A DNA stretch of 64,000 bases from Polynucleobacter sp. MWH-Svant-W18 (GCF_018687495.1 NZ_CP061293.1:1178001-1242000); one strand, 5' to 3'; numbered from the stretch's first letter, positions 1 to 8,206 are shown. Notes: generated from the sequence alone by a model not told the origin. Numbers and translations: made by a program.

Positions 1-540
1 GAAAATAGAGTGATCAGGTCTGATTAAGACTGAGGGAAAGCGTTGGCTTGAGCTATCTTGCACTAAGGATGAGGGGGTGCTGAAAGTATTACCGCCATCG
101 GTAGATCTAACAGTATTAATTTGCGCATTCCAATGAGAGTCTTTGAAGAATGCATAAGCCAAAAAGACATTTCCTTGATGATCAGCAGCAATTTGTGGAC
201 GCGCATCAGCGCCAGTATCTAAGGACTTACCATGCTCTGCGATCTTGACCGCTGGTGTAAAGGTTTTACCTAAATCATGAGAGCGAGCTACTGAGACTAC
301 GCCATTTGCAGTCCATGAAAGCAGCAACTCACCGTTAGGCAATAAAAATGGCGTAGCAGCATTTGCACACTCGAGCCCTGAACCAACACAGCCAGCAGCC
401 CCACTTGTCGATCCAGCCATCATATGGGATGTATGATCCATTTGCGACGAAGCCAAAGGTGCAATACCAGCAAGCACCAAAGCAAAAAGTGTAGCTGTCA
501 GTATTCTGATCGAGGGGATCTGGAGTCGCAGGTTCATCAT
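1..540 (-). CDS. Sialidase-like (BNR/Asp-box) exported protein, 3' end cut by window
   Basis: Reverse-strand reading from 540 to base 1 is open for 180 codons and runs off the window. The N-terminus has a signal-peptide-like hydrophobic stretch (about residues 10-30) ending near LASSQ. Two Asp-box motifs of the S-x-D-x-G-x-T-F type are visible (SHDLGKTF, STDGGNTF), as in the beta-propeller blades of sialidase-like proteins. The start ATG overlaps the stop of the upstream TonB receptor by one base (TGATG), so the two are probably translationally coupled; a second ATG follows directly at 537. An Asp-box propeller next to a TonB receptor and DUF2946 suggests a periplasmic or surface accessory to metal uptake. 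Sialidase enzyme activity itself is not supported. Confidence 0.75.
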   Translation of the reverse strand, partial: MMNLRLQIPSIRILTATLFALVLAGIAPLASSQMDHTSHMMAGSTSGAAGCVGSGLECANAATPFLLPNGELLLSWTANGVVSVARSHDLGKTFTPAVKIAEHGKSLDTGADARPQIAADHQGNVFLAYAFFKDSHWNAQINTVRSTDGGNTFSTPSSLVQDSSSQRFPSVLIRPDHSIF

Positions 541-2744
541 CAAAATACTACACGAGCCCCAACGGTAATAGTCTGTGGTTGGCCAATGATGTAGCTTGTC
601 TGACTAGTGGCAGCCGCATAAGAAATATAGTTGCGATTCAAGAGATTTACCGCACTCAAAAATACCGTTGTTCCAGGCGTTACCTCATGATTAATCCGAG
701 CACCAACAGTGGCATACGCAGGGACTGGCAATTGATGCTGAGTATCCATCCAAGAATTCCCTACATATCGAACATTCGCGTTTAGAGAAGTCTTATTAAA
801 TGGCACGTAGGTAATGCCTGCACTACCCATATTTTGTGGAACTCCGCCGATCTGACTATTAAGCGGATTGGTTACGCTACTGACCCCCGCCCCTGTCCAC
901 GTCAAGATAGTATTGGTATGGGTATAAGTTGCATCCATTGCCCACTTGGTATCGAAATCATAGCGACCCTGAAACTCTAAACCCCGACTTTGAAGTGATT
1001 GATTGTTTCCATAGATGCTACCTGCGGTACAAGTTGAACAGTAAGCCTGAATTTGGGCCTGTGTTGCAGTGGCAGCATAAATGGCATTACTAAGATTTGC
1101 ATTAAAGCCCGTAACCTGAACAAAGCCAGAGTTCCACCGGTAGTCAGTGCCGATTTCATAGCCGGTCATATTTTCTGGTGTTAGATTGGGGTTTGCGGCA
1201 TTAAAAGACGTTACCGTTCCATAACTTCGTATTTGATTGTTTAAGCCTGGTGCATGAAATCCCTGATATGCAGCTGCACGAAAATCCAACTCTTTAGTTG
1301 CGTTATATAGCAAACCTAAATTTGGGCTAAATTTATAGACTGTCTGGTTAGGGGCGTTTGTATAGGTAGGATTCGCTCCGTTTGCACCCGCAACGTAATA
1401 AGTGGGTATTTGACTATTCCATTGATCAAGTCGAGCCGATAGAGTGGTTTGCAAAGGAATATCAACTGCCTTTGACTTCAATTGCCCCATTAATCCGTAA
1501 AACTGCTGCGAGCCCTGTGCATAAGCTACGCCTGTATTGGCACCAGTTGTTGAGAGTTGGTTAGTTAAGTTTGAAGCAGCAACCTGTCTGCCATCAACAC
1601 TAGCTATAAATTGATCTATTGCAAAATCTTTAATATTTTTGCTGTATTGAGCTGAGGCCCCAATAGTGCTATACGGATTGTTATAGTTAGCACTGATATA
1701 TGGGGTACCCACTGTAACGACGCTATTAGCGCCGTAGCTTGGGTTTTGACTCACGTTTTGCTGCCATAAACTTGTCCACTCGTAGTAAGCATTGGCTTGC
1801 AACTTTTCATCTGCATTTAACTTACTCACTACACCAGCAGAGAAGGTTGTCTCTTCGCTTGTTTTACTTGCAATGTTATATCCGCCTTGTGGCAAATTTT
1901 GCATAGTGTGATAGCCAAGATTAAAAAATGCTGCTGTATCTGCACTGAATTTAAGGTCGCCTTGCATTCGAACATTAGAACTATTGGCTGCTTCGGGCCC
2001 CATACCAGGCTGCAGGGGTGCTGCCTGTGCTTTCGTGGCACCTTGCAATGTTTTGCCTTGAGGATAGACAGTGGCAGGAGAAATCGTTGCTTGCTGTACA
2101 TACCCATCGGTATTAAAGGCATCTGCTGAAATGCGGAGCTTCAGCACTTCATTGACGGCAAACTCTTTAGATGCGGCGATATTGCTCGTATTCCAGGTGC
2201 CGTAACTTCCAGAGATCTCACCCTTGTTATCCGAGATCCCCTTTGTAGTGATATTGATAACACCCCCCATACCCATATTGCCGTAGAGATTAGAGACCCC
2301 ACCACGAATTAACTCAACATCTTCAACTGCAGAAAGTGGCACTAAGTTCCATTGAACAGTTCCATACATTGCATCATTTGCAGGAACGCCATCAATCAAA
2401 ACTAAGGTTCTTGCATTACCTAGACCACGGACATTAAGACTCTGACCCGTAGGGTCTTTCAAGTAATAGGGTTGATCATTTAAAAAAACACTAGATTGAT
2501 TTTTTAAGATCTGGTCTACCGTTTGATTTGGTGAATTTGCAATATCTTCAGATGTGATCACTGAAGTATTTTGAGTCATATCCCTTAACTCAGTGCCCGA
2601 ACGACTTGCACTAACAACAACATCACCAATTTTCTGGCCATAATCGGAGGGGAGCGCAATTTGTGCTTGCACTCCAGTACTCAGCAGGATTGAACTGAAG
2701 AATAAGCCAATAGATACGCTAATTTTCTTTTTCTGCAACAACAT
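540..2744 (-). CDS. TonB-dependent outer-membrane receptor, probably for metal (copper-type locus)
   Basis: A 734-residue outer-membrane receptor. Residues 1-28 form a signal peptide ending VQAQ. A TonB-box-like segment (GDVVVSASR) lies near residues 40-50. A plug domain follows, with the typical NVRGLGNARTLVLIDGVP and IRGGVSNLYGNMGMGGVINI blocks. The rest is a beta-barrel ending in Val-Val-Phe, the usual aromatic C-terminus. It is predicted to import a metal or metal complex using TonB energy. The substrate is inferred only from neighbours: DUF2946 proteins with a CPxC motif commonly sit next to copper-type TonB receptors. A GGAG Shine-Dalgarno lies just before the ATG. The stop overlaps the start of the sialidase-like gene. 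A siderophore or cobalamin substrate is the alternative. Confidence 0.88.
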   Translation of the reverse strand: MLLQKKKISVSIGLFFSSILLSTGVQAQIALPSDYGQKIGDVVVSASRSGTELRDMTQNTSVITSEDIANSPNQTVDQILKNQSSVFLNDQPYYLKDPTGQSLNVRGLGNARTLVLIDGVPANDAMYGTVQWNLVPLSAVEDVELIRGGVSNLYGNMGMGGVINITTKGISDNKGEISGSYGTWNTSNIAASKEFAVNEVLKLRISADAFNTDGYVQQATISPATVYPQGKTLQGATKAQAAPLQPGMGPEAANSSNVRMQGDLKFSADTAAFFNLGYHTMQNLPQGGYNIASKTSEETTFSAGVVSKLNADEKLQANAYYEWTSLWQQNVSQNPSYGANSVVTVGTPYISANYNNPYSTIGASAQYSKNIKDFAIDQFIASVDGRQVAASNLTNQLSTTGANTGVAYAQGSQQFYGLMGQLKSKAVDIPLQTTLSARLDQWNSQIPTYYVAGANGANPTYTNAPNQTVYKFSPNLGLLYNATKELDFRAAAYQGFHAPGLNNQIRSYGTVTSFNAANPNLTPENMTGYEIGTDYRWNSGFVQVTGFNANLSNAIYAATATQAQIQAYCSTCTAGSIYGNNQSLQSRGLEFQGRYDFDTKWAMDATYTHTNTILTWTGAGVSSVTNPLNSQIGGVPQNMGSAGITYVPFNKTSLNANVRYVGNSWMDTQHQLPVPAYATVGARINHEVTPGTTVFLSAVNLLNRNYISYAAATSQTSYIIGQPQTITVGARVVF

Positions 2745-2766
2745 TTACTTCTCCACACAACATGAC

Positions 2767-2802
2767 GGCAACTGGGTTGCCAACTCCATAGCTAGGCTAT
2801 GG
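2767..2802. promoter_or_regulatory. Two adjacent perfect inverted repeats in the DUF2946-receptor gap
   Basis: GGCAAC/GTTGCC (2767-2772 with 2776-2781, 3-base loop) is followed four bases later by CCATAGC/GCTATGG (2786-2792 with 2796-2802, 3-base loop). Both lie in the 69-base gap upstream of the receptor start. No U-run follows on either strand, so they are not ordinary terminators. Operators or mRNA-processing/stability hairpins between the two genes are possible. Confidence 0.45.
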
Positions 2803-2813
2803 CCCAAATAGAT

Positions 2814-3185
2814 TTAGGCTTGTGTGGGAGGTGCTGCTGAAGGAGGCGTTACCCAAACTACAAGGAGTTTGGGTGATTGATAGAAGAGCTTGGGAAGTAA
2901 GGCAAAAGAGATTGGTGCTTCAAATGTGAGTATGGTGTTAAAAGCTGGAGTGATACTACTTTGTGCCACACAATAAGGACATGGTTGAATTTGATCTGCA
3001 ACTTCTTGTTCATCACCCTGCACGTCAATTTGCATCTTGCCGCCATTAGCAGAGCAAATCTCCATTGAAAAACCTTGGCCATGCTTCGCGAGCGATACCG
3101 CTTGAGATGCAGCCGGCGCAAGTGCACTCATCGCAATGGCTGCGGCTGCAATCCAGTGAACGAAGCGGTTTTTGTGGAAATTCAT
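2814..3185 (-). CDS. DUF2946-family periplasmic protein with CPxC motif
   Basis: A 123-residue protein with an N-terminal signal sequence (about residues 8-30, Ala-rich). The mature part carries Cys44, a His at residue 35, and a CPYC motif at residues 69-72. A hydrophobic segment follows (about 85-112), then a Pro/Ala-rich tail. This layout matches DUF2946, a family of unknown biochemical role that is often found beside TonB receptors in copper-responsive loci. It lies upstream of the receptor gene on the same strand (69-base gap), so co-transcription is likely. Metal binding through the Cys/His residues is an inference. Confidence 0.8.
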   Translation of the reverse strand: MNFHKNRFVHWIAAAAIAMSALAPAASQAVSLAKHGQGFSMEICSANGGKMQIDVQGDEQEVADQIQPCPYCVAQSSITPAFNTILTFEAPISFALLPKLFYQSPKLLVVWVTPPSAAPPTQA

Positions 3186-3230
3186 GATGGAGGAATTTTA
3201 TCCGATTCCCCTGCTGCCTTGCTCTAGGCA

Positions 3231-3258
3231 AATAAAAAGGGGTCCGAAGACCCCTTTT
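3231..3258 (-). terminator. Rho-independent terminator of the OFA transporter gene
   Basis: Arms at 3235-3244 and 3249-3258 pair perfectly (AAAAGGGGTC with GACCCCTTTT). On the minus strand the loop is TTCG and a T-run (TTTTTATT) follows. It sits 19 bases after the transporter stop codon. The symmetry means it may also stop transcripts coming the other way. Confidence 0.85.
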
Positions 3259-3276
3259 CTAGGCTTTTGACCTTGA

Positions 3277-4545
3277 TTACATTGAAGCAGAACGCTCGAT
3301 GAGTTTGCGACGCATTGGGCGCAATACAAACCAAGCCAAGATTGCCGCTGTACCGTTCAAGATACTAGCAACCCAGAAAACCGCTTCCCAACCACCGGTA
3401 GTAGCAACCAATACGCTAGACAAAGGTACTAGCAATGAAGCAGTTCCTTTTGCTGTATAGAGTAGGCCTGCATTACCTGCGGCATAGGTTGAACCGAATG
3501 TATCCGCATTGGTTGATGGGAACAAGCTATAGATCTCACCCCATGCAAAGAACACTAAACCAGTTAACAGAACAAACATCACTGGATCACGACCGAGGTA
3601 GTACAAACCCAGAATACCCAAGCACTCGAATGTGAAGCACAGAGTCATCGTTTGTTCACGACCAATTTTGTCAGATACCCATCCAAAGAAAGGACGGGTC
3701 AAACCGTTCAATACTCGGTCGACTGTCAATGCGAATGTCAACGCAGGCAATGCTAATCCCATCAAGCTCACTGTTACACCAGCGATTTGGAAGTCCTTAG
3801 CAATTGGGCCTAATTGTGCAGTTGCCATCAAGCCACCAGCAGCAACCATCACAAACATAAGGTACATGATCCAGAACACAGGTTGCTTAACCATCTCCAT
3901 TGGACGGAAGTCTTTACGAGTCTGAACAACAGCAGCCTTAACAGTAGTGATTGCGCTCTTAATAGGTTTGGAGAGCAACAAGCTCAAGACCACCACGATG
4001 GCGCCCTGCCAAATACCAAAGTACCAGAAAGCCTCTTGATAGCCTTGATTTGCAATCATGTTAGCAATTGGAATGACAGTCAATGCAGAACCCGCACCGA
4101 AACCAGCTGCAGTCATACCAGCTGCTAAACCACGACGATCTGGGAACCACTTAAGCGCGTTACCTACGCAAGTACCATACACAGCACCAGCACCAACACC
4201 ACTCACAGCAGCGGCTGTATAGAGCATTGCCAAGGTATCTGCATGGGAATTCATGATCCAGCCAATACCGCACAAGATACCGCCAAAGAAAACAACTGGG
4301 CGTGGCCCAAATTTATCAACGAGGTATCCCTCGATTGGAACTAACCAAGTTTCGGTCAACACGAAAATGGTGAATGCCACTTGAATCGCTGCACGTCCCC
4401 ATCCAAACTTCGCATCGATTGGGTTTACGAATAAAGTCCAACCATATTGCAAGTTTGCAATCATCGACATACAGATAATGCCGATTAGTAGCTGAAACCA
4501 ACGACCTCCTAAAGGTCCTGCAGTTTTCTCGCCGCTCATACTCAA
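3277..4545 (-). CDS. OFA-family MFS transporter (oxalate/formate antiporter type)
   Basis: A 422-residue, 12-segment major-facilitator protein. The first membrane segment (WFQLLIGIICMSMIANLQYG, YGWTLFVNPI) and the loop with GYLVDKFGPRPV are typical of the oxalate/formate antiporter (OFA) family, to which OxlT belongs. It is predicted to bring in oxalate or exchange it for formate across the inner membrane. It is monocistronic: its own terminator lies 19 bases downstream and a long leader lies upstream. An FNR-type box at 4633-4646 resembles the one upstream of oxc (about 44.13 kb), which supports the oxalate assignment. OFA members also carry other organic acids, so the substrate is not proven. 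The ATG follows a good AGGAG. Confidence 0.82.
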   Translation of the reverse strand: MSMSGEKTAGPLGGRWFQLLIGIICMSMIANLQYGWTLFVNPIDAKFGWGRAAIQVAFTIFVLTETWLVPIEGYLVDKFGPRPVVFFGGILCGIGWIMNSHADTLAMLYTAAAVSGVGAGAVYGTCVGNALKWFPDRRGLAAGMTAAGFGAGSALTVIPIANMIANQGYQEAFWYFGIWQGAIVVVLSLLLSKPIKSAITTVKAAVVQTRKDFRPMEMVKQPVFWIMYLMFVMVAAGGLMATAQLGPIAKDFQIAGVTVSLMGLALPALTFALTVDRVLNGLTRPFFGWVSDKIGREQTMTLCFTFECLGILGLYYLGRDPVMFVLLTGLVFFAWGEIYSLFPSTNADTFGSTYAAGNAGLLYTAKGTASLLVPLSSVLVATTGGWEAVFWVASILNGTAAILAWFVLRPMRRKLIERSASM

Positions 4546-4585
4546 TCTCCTAATTTTGCTTTTATCTTTTATAAATACTTATCAG

Positions 4586-4599
4586 ACCGATAAATCGGT
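4586..4599. promoter_or_regulatory. Palindrome ACCGAT-N2-ATCGGT upstream of OFA transporter
   Basis: A perfect 6-base inverted repeat with a two-base centre, 41-54 bases before the transporter start. It would cover the predicted transcription start (about 4598), so it could be a repressor operator or a 5'-end mRNA hairpin. The binding protein is unknown. Confidence 0.4.
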
Positions 4600-4604
4600 A
4601 TCAG

Positions 4605-4646
4605 ATTGTTAAGGATTTATGTCAGTGAAGTCTTGACAGTAATCAA
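4605..4646 (-). promoter_or_regulatory. FNR/CRP-type box and class II-like promoter of the OFA transporter
   Basis: Read on the minus strand, TTGAT-N4-GTCAA occupies 4646-4633, one base from the FNR consensus TTGAT-N4-ATCAA. A -10-like hexamer AACAAT lies at 4610-4605. It would place the start near 4598 and the box centre at -41.5, the classical position for class II activation. The best candidate regulator is the Crp/Fnr protein at 44170-44787, whose recognition helix keeps the E..SR residues that read this type of half-site. This is a sequence-based prediction. Confidence 0.5.
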
Positions 4647-4750
4647 GAAACTCTTAAAACCCCACTAGTGATTACCCTTGCTATAACCTTCTGATTTCTG
4701 TGGGTTTATTCAACATTCAAGAGTTTTGATTGCATGGTTTGGAGATTAAT

Positions 4751-4786
4751 TTTCAGAAAAAGAAAAAGCCACCCGAAGGTGGCTTT
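4751..4786 (-). terminator. Rho-independent terminator after the 35-residue ORF
   Basis: Arms at 4765-4773 and 4778-4786 pair perfectly (AAAGCCACC with GGTGGCTTT) around a four-base loop that reads TTCG on the minus strand. The minus strand continues with TTTTTCTTTTTC. It begins 22 bases after the stop of the small ORF, showing that a transcript ends here. Confidence 0.85.
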
Positions 4787-4807
4787 GTCATGTTGTCATT
4801 TTTTAAA

Positions 4808-4915
4808 TTACATGCCGCGATAAGCGCCGTCAAAATCATAGTGACGAGCAGCCTGCTCTTGGCTAGTTTTGCTTTCAGAAAAAAGCTGATTAATCATATT
4901 CAATAAAACAGTCAT
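4808..4915 (-). CDS. Small 35-residue protein, family not recognised
   Basis: An ORF of 35 codons plus TAA. It starts with ATG preceded by AAGGAG at good spacing (TTAAGGAGATTCAA before ATG) and is followed 22 bases on by a strong terminator. The N-terminal third is an amphipathic hydrophobic helix (MTVLLNMINQLF). The middle is Ser/Gln/Ala-rich and the tail is aromatic and Gly-rich (HYDFDGAYRGM). Good RBS plus terminator argue that it is a real one-gene unit. It could act at the membrane or bind a partner protein; short DUF3563-type proteins of Burkholderiales look superficially similar at the N-terminus. I do not assign a function. Confidence 0.6.
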   Translation of the reverse strand: MTVLLNMINQLFSESKTSQEQAARHYDFDGAYRGM

Positions 4916-5074
4916 TTGAATCTCCTTAAGGGTTAGTACCTAGATTATAACCCTAATACTTCTTACGATACAAAAAGTGATTCCGTATTATGAAAATATC
5001 AACCCAATTCCAAATGCCTCTTTTTAGGCCCTAAATAGGCCAAAAACGGTATTTAGACTGTTTATTAGGGGGGT

Positions 5075-5150
5075 TGGTGCCGCTTGCCGGAATCGAACTG
5101 GCGACCTTTTCATTACGAATGAACTGCTCTACCAACTGAGCTAAAGCGGC
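5075..5150 (-). tRNA. tRNA-Thr(CGT)
   Basis: The minus strand folds as a 76-base cloverleaf with encoded CCA. The acceptor arm GCCGCTT pairs with AAGCGGC. The D-arm contains AGCTCAGTTGGTAGAGC, the anticodon loop TTCGTAA gives anticodon CGT, and the T-arm contains GGTTCGATTC-type sequence. It decodes ACG. Confidence 0.97.
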
Positions 5151-5169
5151 TTTTGCTTTTTCGTAAATT

Positions 5170-5649
5170 CTAGCGGAAGCGGTCTAAGAGTTTCTTGCTG
5201 ACTTTATCGAGTTGGGTCGAGTCTTTGATCAGAAATTGCAGACCATTGGAATCTGCAATGAGTAAAGTATTGCCAGCTATTCTGCGAATATCTTCCTCGC
5301 CTTTGAGGCGAATACGTGTTGGCCCACGATCGGTCTCAATATCCCAAATGCTTGGGGTTGCGAATGTAGAGACCTTGCTAATCTTTTCAATCACCGGCAT
5401 AAATTCACGGGCGGCTAATTCTTCTTCGATTAATTGAAGCTCTGGTTTTGCAATGGCTGCAACTTCTGAATACCAAAATACTTCTTTGCCTGACTGATCC
5501 ATGATCGCAACACCCGCTGTAGGCGCAGTAATCGGGAATGCTCTGACCGGATAAACACCAACATGCTGATTACCATCTGCGTCAATAAACACGAGTCGCC
5601 CTAAGGAATCTCGAATGAGTTGGTTTGCAGCTTGATACGCTTGCGTCAT
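5170..5649 (-). CDS. DUF1854 protein associated with cyanophycin metabolism
   Basis: A 159-residue soluble protein with no signal peptide or membrane segment. Its features (an N-terminal GRLVFIDADGNQHVGVYPVRAFP block, then RGPTRIRLKGEEDIRR and NTLLIADSNGLQFLIKD) match the DUF1854 family, which occurs with cyanophycin synthetase and a dedicated ABC transporter in betaproteobacteria. The start overlaps the end of the ABC transporter gene by four bases (ATGA), so the two are co-translated. The molecular role is unknown. A cytoplasmic partner of the transporter or of the polymer granule is a reasonable inference. Confidence 0.85.
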   Translation of the reverse strand: MTQAYQAANQLIRDSLGRLVFIDADGNQHVGVYPVRAFPITAPTAGVAIMDQSGKEVFWYSEVAAIAKPELQLIEEELAAREFMPVIEKISKVSTFATPSIWDIETDRGPTRIRLKGEEDIRRIAGNTLLIADSNGLQFLIKDSTQLDKVSKKLLDRFR

Positions 5650-8003
5650 ACCCCGCCCCCAATATTCTTTGCAATTACTTCGAGTCTTTCTTCTCGCTTT
5701 TCTTCTTGCTGCTCTTTTGGTGATTCTTCGAGACTCTCTCCAATCGCCCCGCCCTCAACCAGCTCAGCAGCATGGCGTAGTTGTGCTTGGTACAGGGTGT
5801 AGTAAGCGCCCTGCGCCTCCATTAATTGCTCGTGTGAGCCAATCTCCACAATCTCACCCTTGTCCAGAACCACCAGGCGATCAGCCTTTCTGAGGGTAGA
5901 TAGACGGTGTGCAATCGCTATAGTGGTACGGCCTTTTACTAGATTATCCAAAGCCCGCTGAATTTCTTTTTCAGTTGTGGTGTCAACAGATGAGGTTGCT
6001 TCATCCAAGATCAAGATACTTGGGTTAATCAGCAGCGCACGCGCAATCGAAATCCGTTGACGCTCACCACCGGATAATGATTGACCACGCTCTCCGACTA
6101 AGGAGTCATAGCCTAACGGTAGTCTGAGAATAAATTCATGGGCATGTGCTGCACGTGCTGCTTCAATAATTTCTTCACGACTAGCATCAGGCTTACCATA
6201 GGCAATATTCTCAGCAATCGTGCCAAAGAACAAGAAAGGCTCTTGCAGAACTAAGCCAATACATTTGCGATAGTCAGCAATCCCAATACTACGAATGTCA
6301 CGACCATCTAAAGAGATCGAGCCCGAGCTCACGTCGTAGAAACGGCAAATTAAGTTCACTAAAGTGCTCTTGCCTGAACCGCTATGCCCTACTAGACCAA
6401 TCATCTCGCCTGGGGCAATATCGAGATCTATCCCTTTTGATACTGCCCTGTTGCCATAGCGGAAACCGACACCACGCAAGGAGATGCGGCCTTCAACCTT
6501 ACCTAATGGTGCAGGATTGATGGGCTCAGGAACGCTGGATACATGGTCAAGAATGTCGAAGATGCGTTTGGCACCAGCAGCTGCTTTTTGTGTATGCGAA
6601 ACAATACGACTCATTGAATCTAAGCGAATATAGAAACGTCCGATATACGCTAAGAAGGCGATCAATACGCCCACAGTCACTTTTTGATGGGCAACCTGCC
6701 AAATACCAAAGCCCCAGACGACTAACAAACCCGTCTCTGTGAGCAATGTCACTGTTGGAGAGAACAATCCCCAAACACGATTCACCCGATCATTAATCTG
6801 CAGATTATGTTTGTTCGAGTCAACAAAACGTTTGAGCTCGCGATCTTCTTGTGCGAACGCTTTAACTACACGAATTCCTGGAATGGTATCAGCCAAGATA
6901 TTGGTCACTTCAGACCAAATACGATCGATCTTTTCAAAACCAAAACGTAAACGATCACGCACTACATGGATCATCCAAACGATAAAGGGCAATGGCGCCA
7001 GCGTCACTAAAGCCAATAGAGGATCAATCGAGACCAAGATGGCAGCAGTCATCGTGATCATCAAGACATCGGTAGCAAAGTCTAGGGCATACAAGGATAG
7101 GAAAACACAAATGCGATCAGTCTCTGCGCCAATGCGGGCAATCAAGTCGCCTGTGCGCTTGCCACCAAAATATTCTAAGGAGAGTTTGAGTAAATGTTCA
7201 AACGTGGTGTTACGCAAATCAGCGCCGATGCGTTCGCTGACTAATGCCAATAAGTAGGTCTTCCACCAGCCTAAGCCCCACGCAACAATGGAAGCGCCGA
7301 ACAAGGCCAACAAATACATACTCGCCAAATGAAAATCAATTGGGTTACCACGCTCATACGGAATCAAGACATGGTCCATCAAAGGCATCGTGAGGTATGG
7401 CGGGATGAGTGTTGCTCCAGTCGATAGCAAGGTCAACACAAAACCCAATGCGAGTTGTTTCTTATAGGGACGAGCAAAACGCCACAACTTAAATAAAGTC
7501 CAAGTCGATGGTGGTGCGTCTTCCTCGGGATCGCAGGTCGGACAAACATCAGAATTGGCTGGCTTAGGACTCAAGCAGATTGGGCAAACTTGCTTGTCGT
7601 ATTCAGTTACTTCGGCTTGGTGCTGCTCCTCACCTTTCATCAACTGCTTGTAGCTAGATTGCAGGCGCAGGACTTGGGGATTTACCGCTAAAGTGAAATA
7701 CCAAGTTCGTAGCAGTTGATCGGCAGTTTCTAGCCTTAAATGACCTACCCCGGCATGATCACCATGAATCAGATGAGCTCCAGAAGTGATTGGCCAGGAT
7801 TCAAATTGCTGGCCATCGGTCCAAAACAGGCCCGACTCACTCAGTAAGAGCAGGCTTTTTTCAAAGCGCAGATCGGCATCTAAATCGAGCTCAACCCATG
7901 CCAGCAGGGCATCCAGGCTAGGGATAGAGGCGTTTTTACCCTCCAAAATAGCCAGCCAATCGCTTGGCAAAGCAGGGGCAAAAGGTAGGATTTCTGGCTT
8001 CAT
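5646..8003 (-). CDS. ABC exporter-type protein with N-terminal zinc ribbon, cyanophycin-associated
   Basis: A 785-residue fused permease/ATPase. Residues 1-165 form a soluble domain ending in a zinc-ribbon-like pair of CxxC motifs (Cys140, Cys143, Cys154, Cys157). A six-helix exporter membrane domain follows (about 170-470). The C-terminal ATPase has Walker A GHSGSGKST (about residue 540), signature LSGGERQR and Walker B ILILDEATSS. It resembles type IV (MsbA-like) exporters, but the N-terminal domain is peculiar to the cyanophycin-associated group. It is divergent from the cphA genes and coupled to DUF1854. The substrate is unknown; candidates are cyanophycin-derived dipeptide or amino acids. 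Confidence 0.88.
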   Translation of the reverse strand: MKPEILPFAPALPSDWLAILEGKNASIPSLDALLAWVELDLDADLRFEKSLLLLSESGLFWTDGQQFESWPITSGAHLIHGDHAGVGHLRLETADQLLRTWYFTLAVNPQVLRLQSSYKQLMKGEEQHQAEVTEYDKQVCPICLSPKPANSDVCPTCDPEEDAPPSTWTLFKLWRFARPYKKQLALGFVLTLLSTGATLIPPYLTMPLMDHVLIPYERGNPIDFHLASMYLLALFGASIVAWGLGWWKTYLLALVSERIGADLRNTTFEHLLKLSLEYFGGKRTGDLIARIGAETDRICVFLSLYALDFATDVLMITMTAAILVSIDPLLALVTLAPLPFIVWMIHVVRDRLRFGFEKIDRIWSEVTNILADTIPGIRVVKAFAQEDRELKRFVDSNKHNLQINDRVNRVWGLFSPTVTLLTETGLLVVWGFGIWQVAHQKVTVGVLIAFLAYIGRFYIRLDSMSRIVSHTQKAAAGAKRIFDILDHVSSVPEPINPAPLGKVEGRISLRGVGFRYGNRAVSKGIDLDIAPGEMIGLVGHSGSGKSTLVNLICRFYDVSSGSISLDGRDIRSIGIADYRKCIGLVLQEPFLFFGTIAENIAYGKPDASREEIIEAARAAHAHEFILRLPLGYDSLVGERGQSLSGGERQRISIARALLINPSILILDEATSSVDTTTEKEIQRALDNLVKGRTTIAIAHRLSTLRKADRLVVLDKGEIVEIGSHEQLMEAQGAYYTLYQAQLRHAAELVEGGAIGESLEESPKEQQEEKREERLEVIAKNIGGGV

Positions 8004-8206
8004 TGACCTTAAAAGTATAGTGGAGCTAGATTTTTAAGATTTATAGTTCTTGTCAACTTTAGGGGCAAGAAGATCGTTAGATTCTTTACCAAGGCTTTTT
8101 TATGTATTTTTGCTATTTTTGTGAGCTTTAACTAAAACTAGAAATCGAGAGACTGTCTGACGCATCATCGCCAAACTCTGGCGCCTGCCCTCGCAATACC
8201 CCACAC
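8004..8206. other. Divergent intergenic region between ABC transporter and cphA genes
   Basis: These 203 bases must hold the promoters for both cyanophycin transcripts. I see no convincing inverted repeat, terminator or clear Shine-Dalgarno before the ATG at 8207 (it is preceded by CCCCACAC). Confidence 0.5.
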
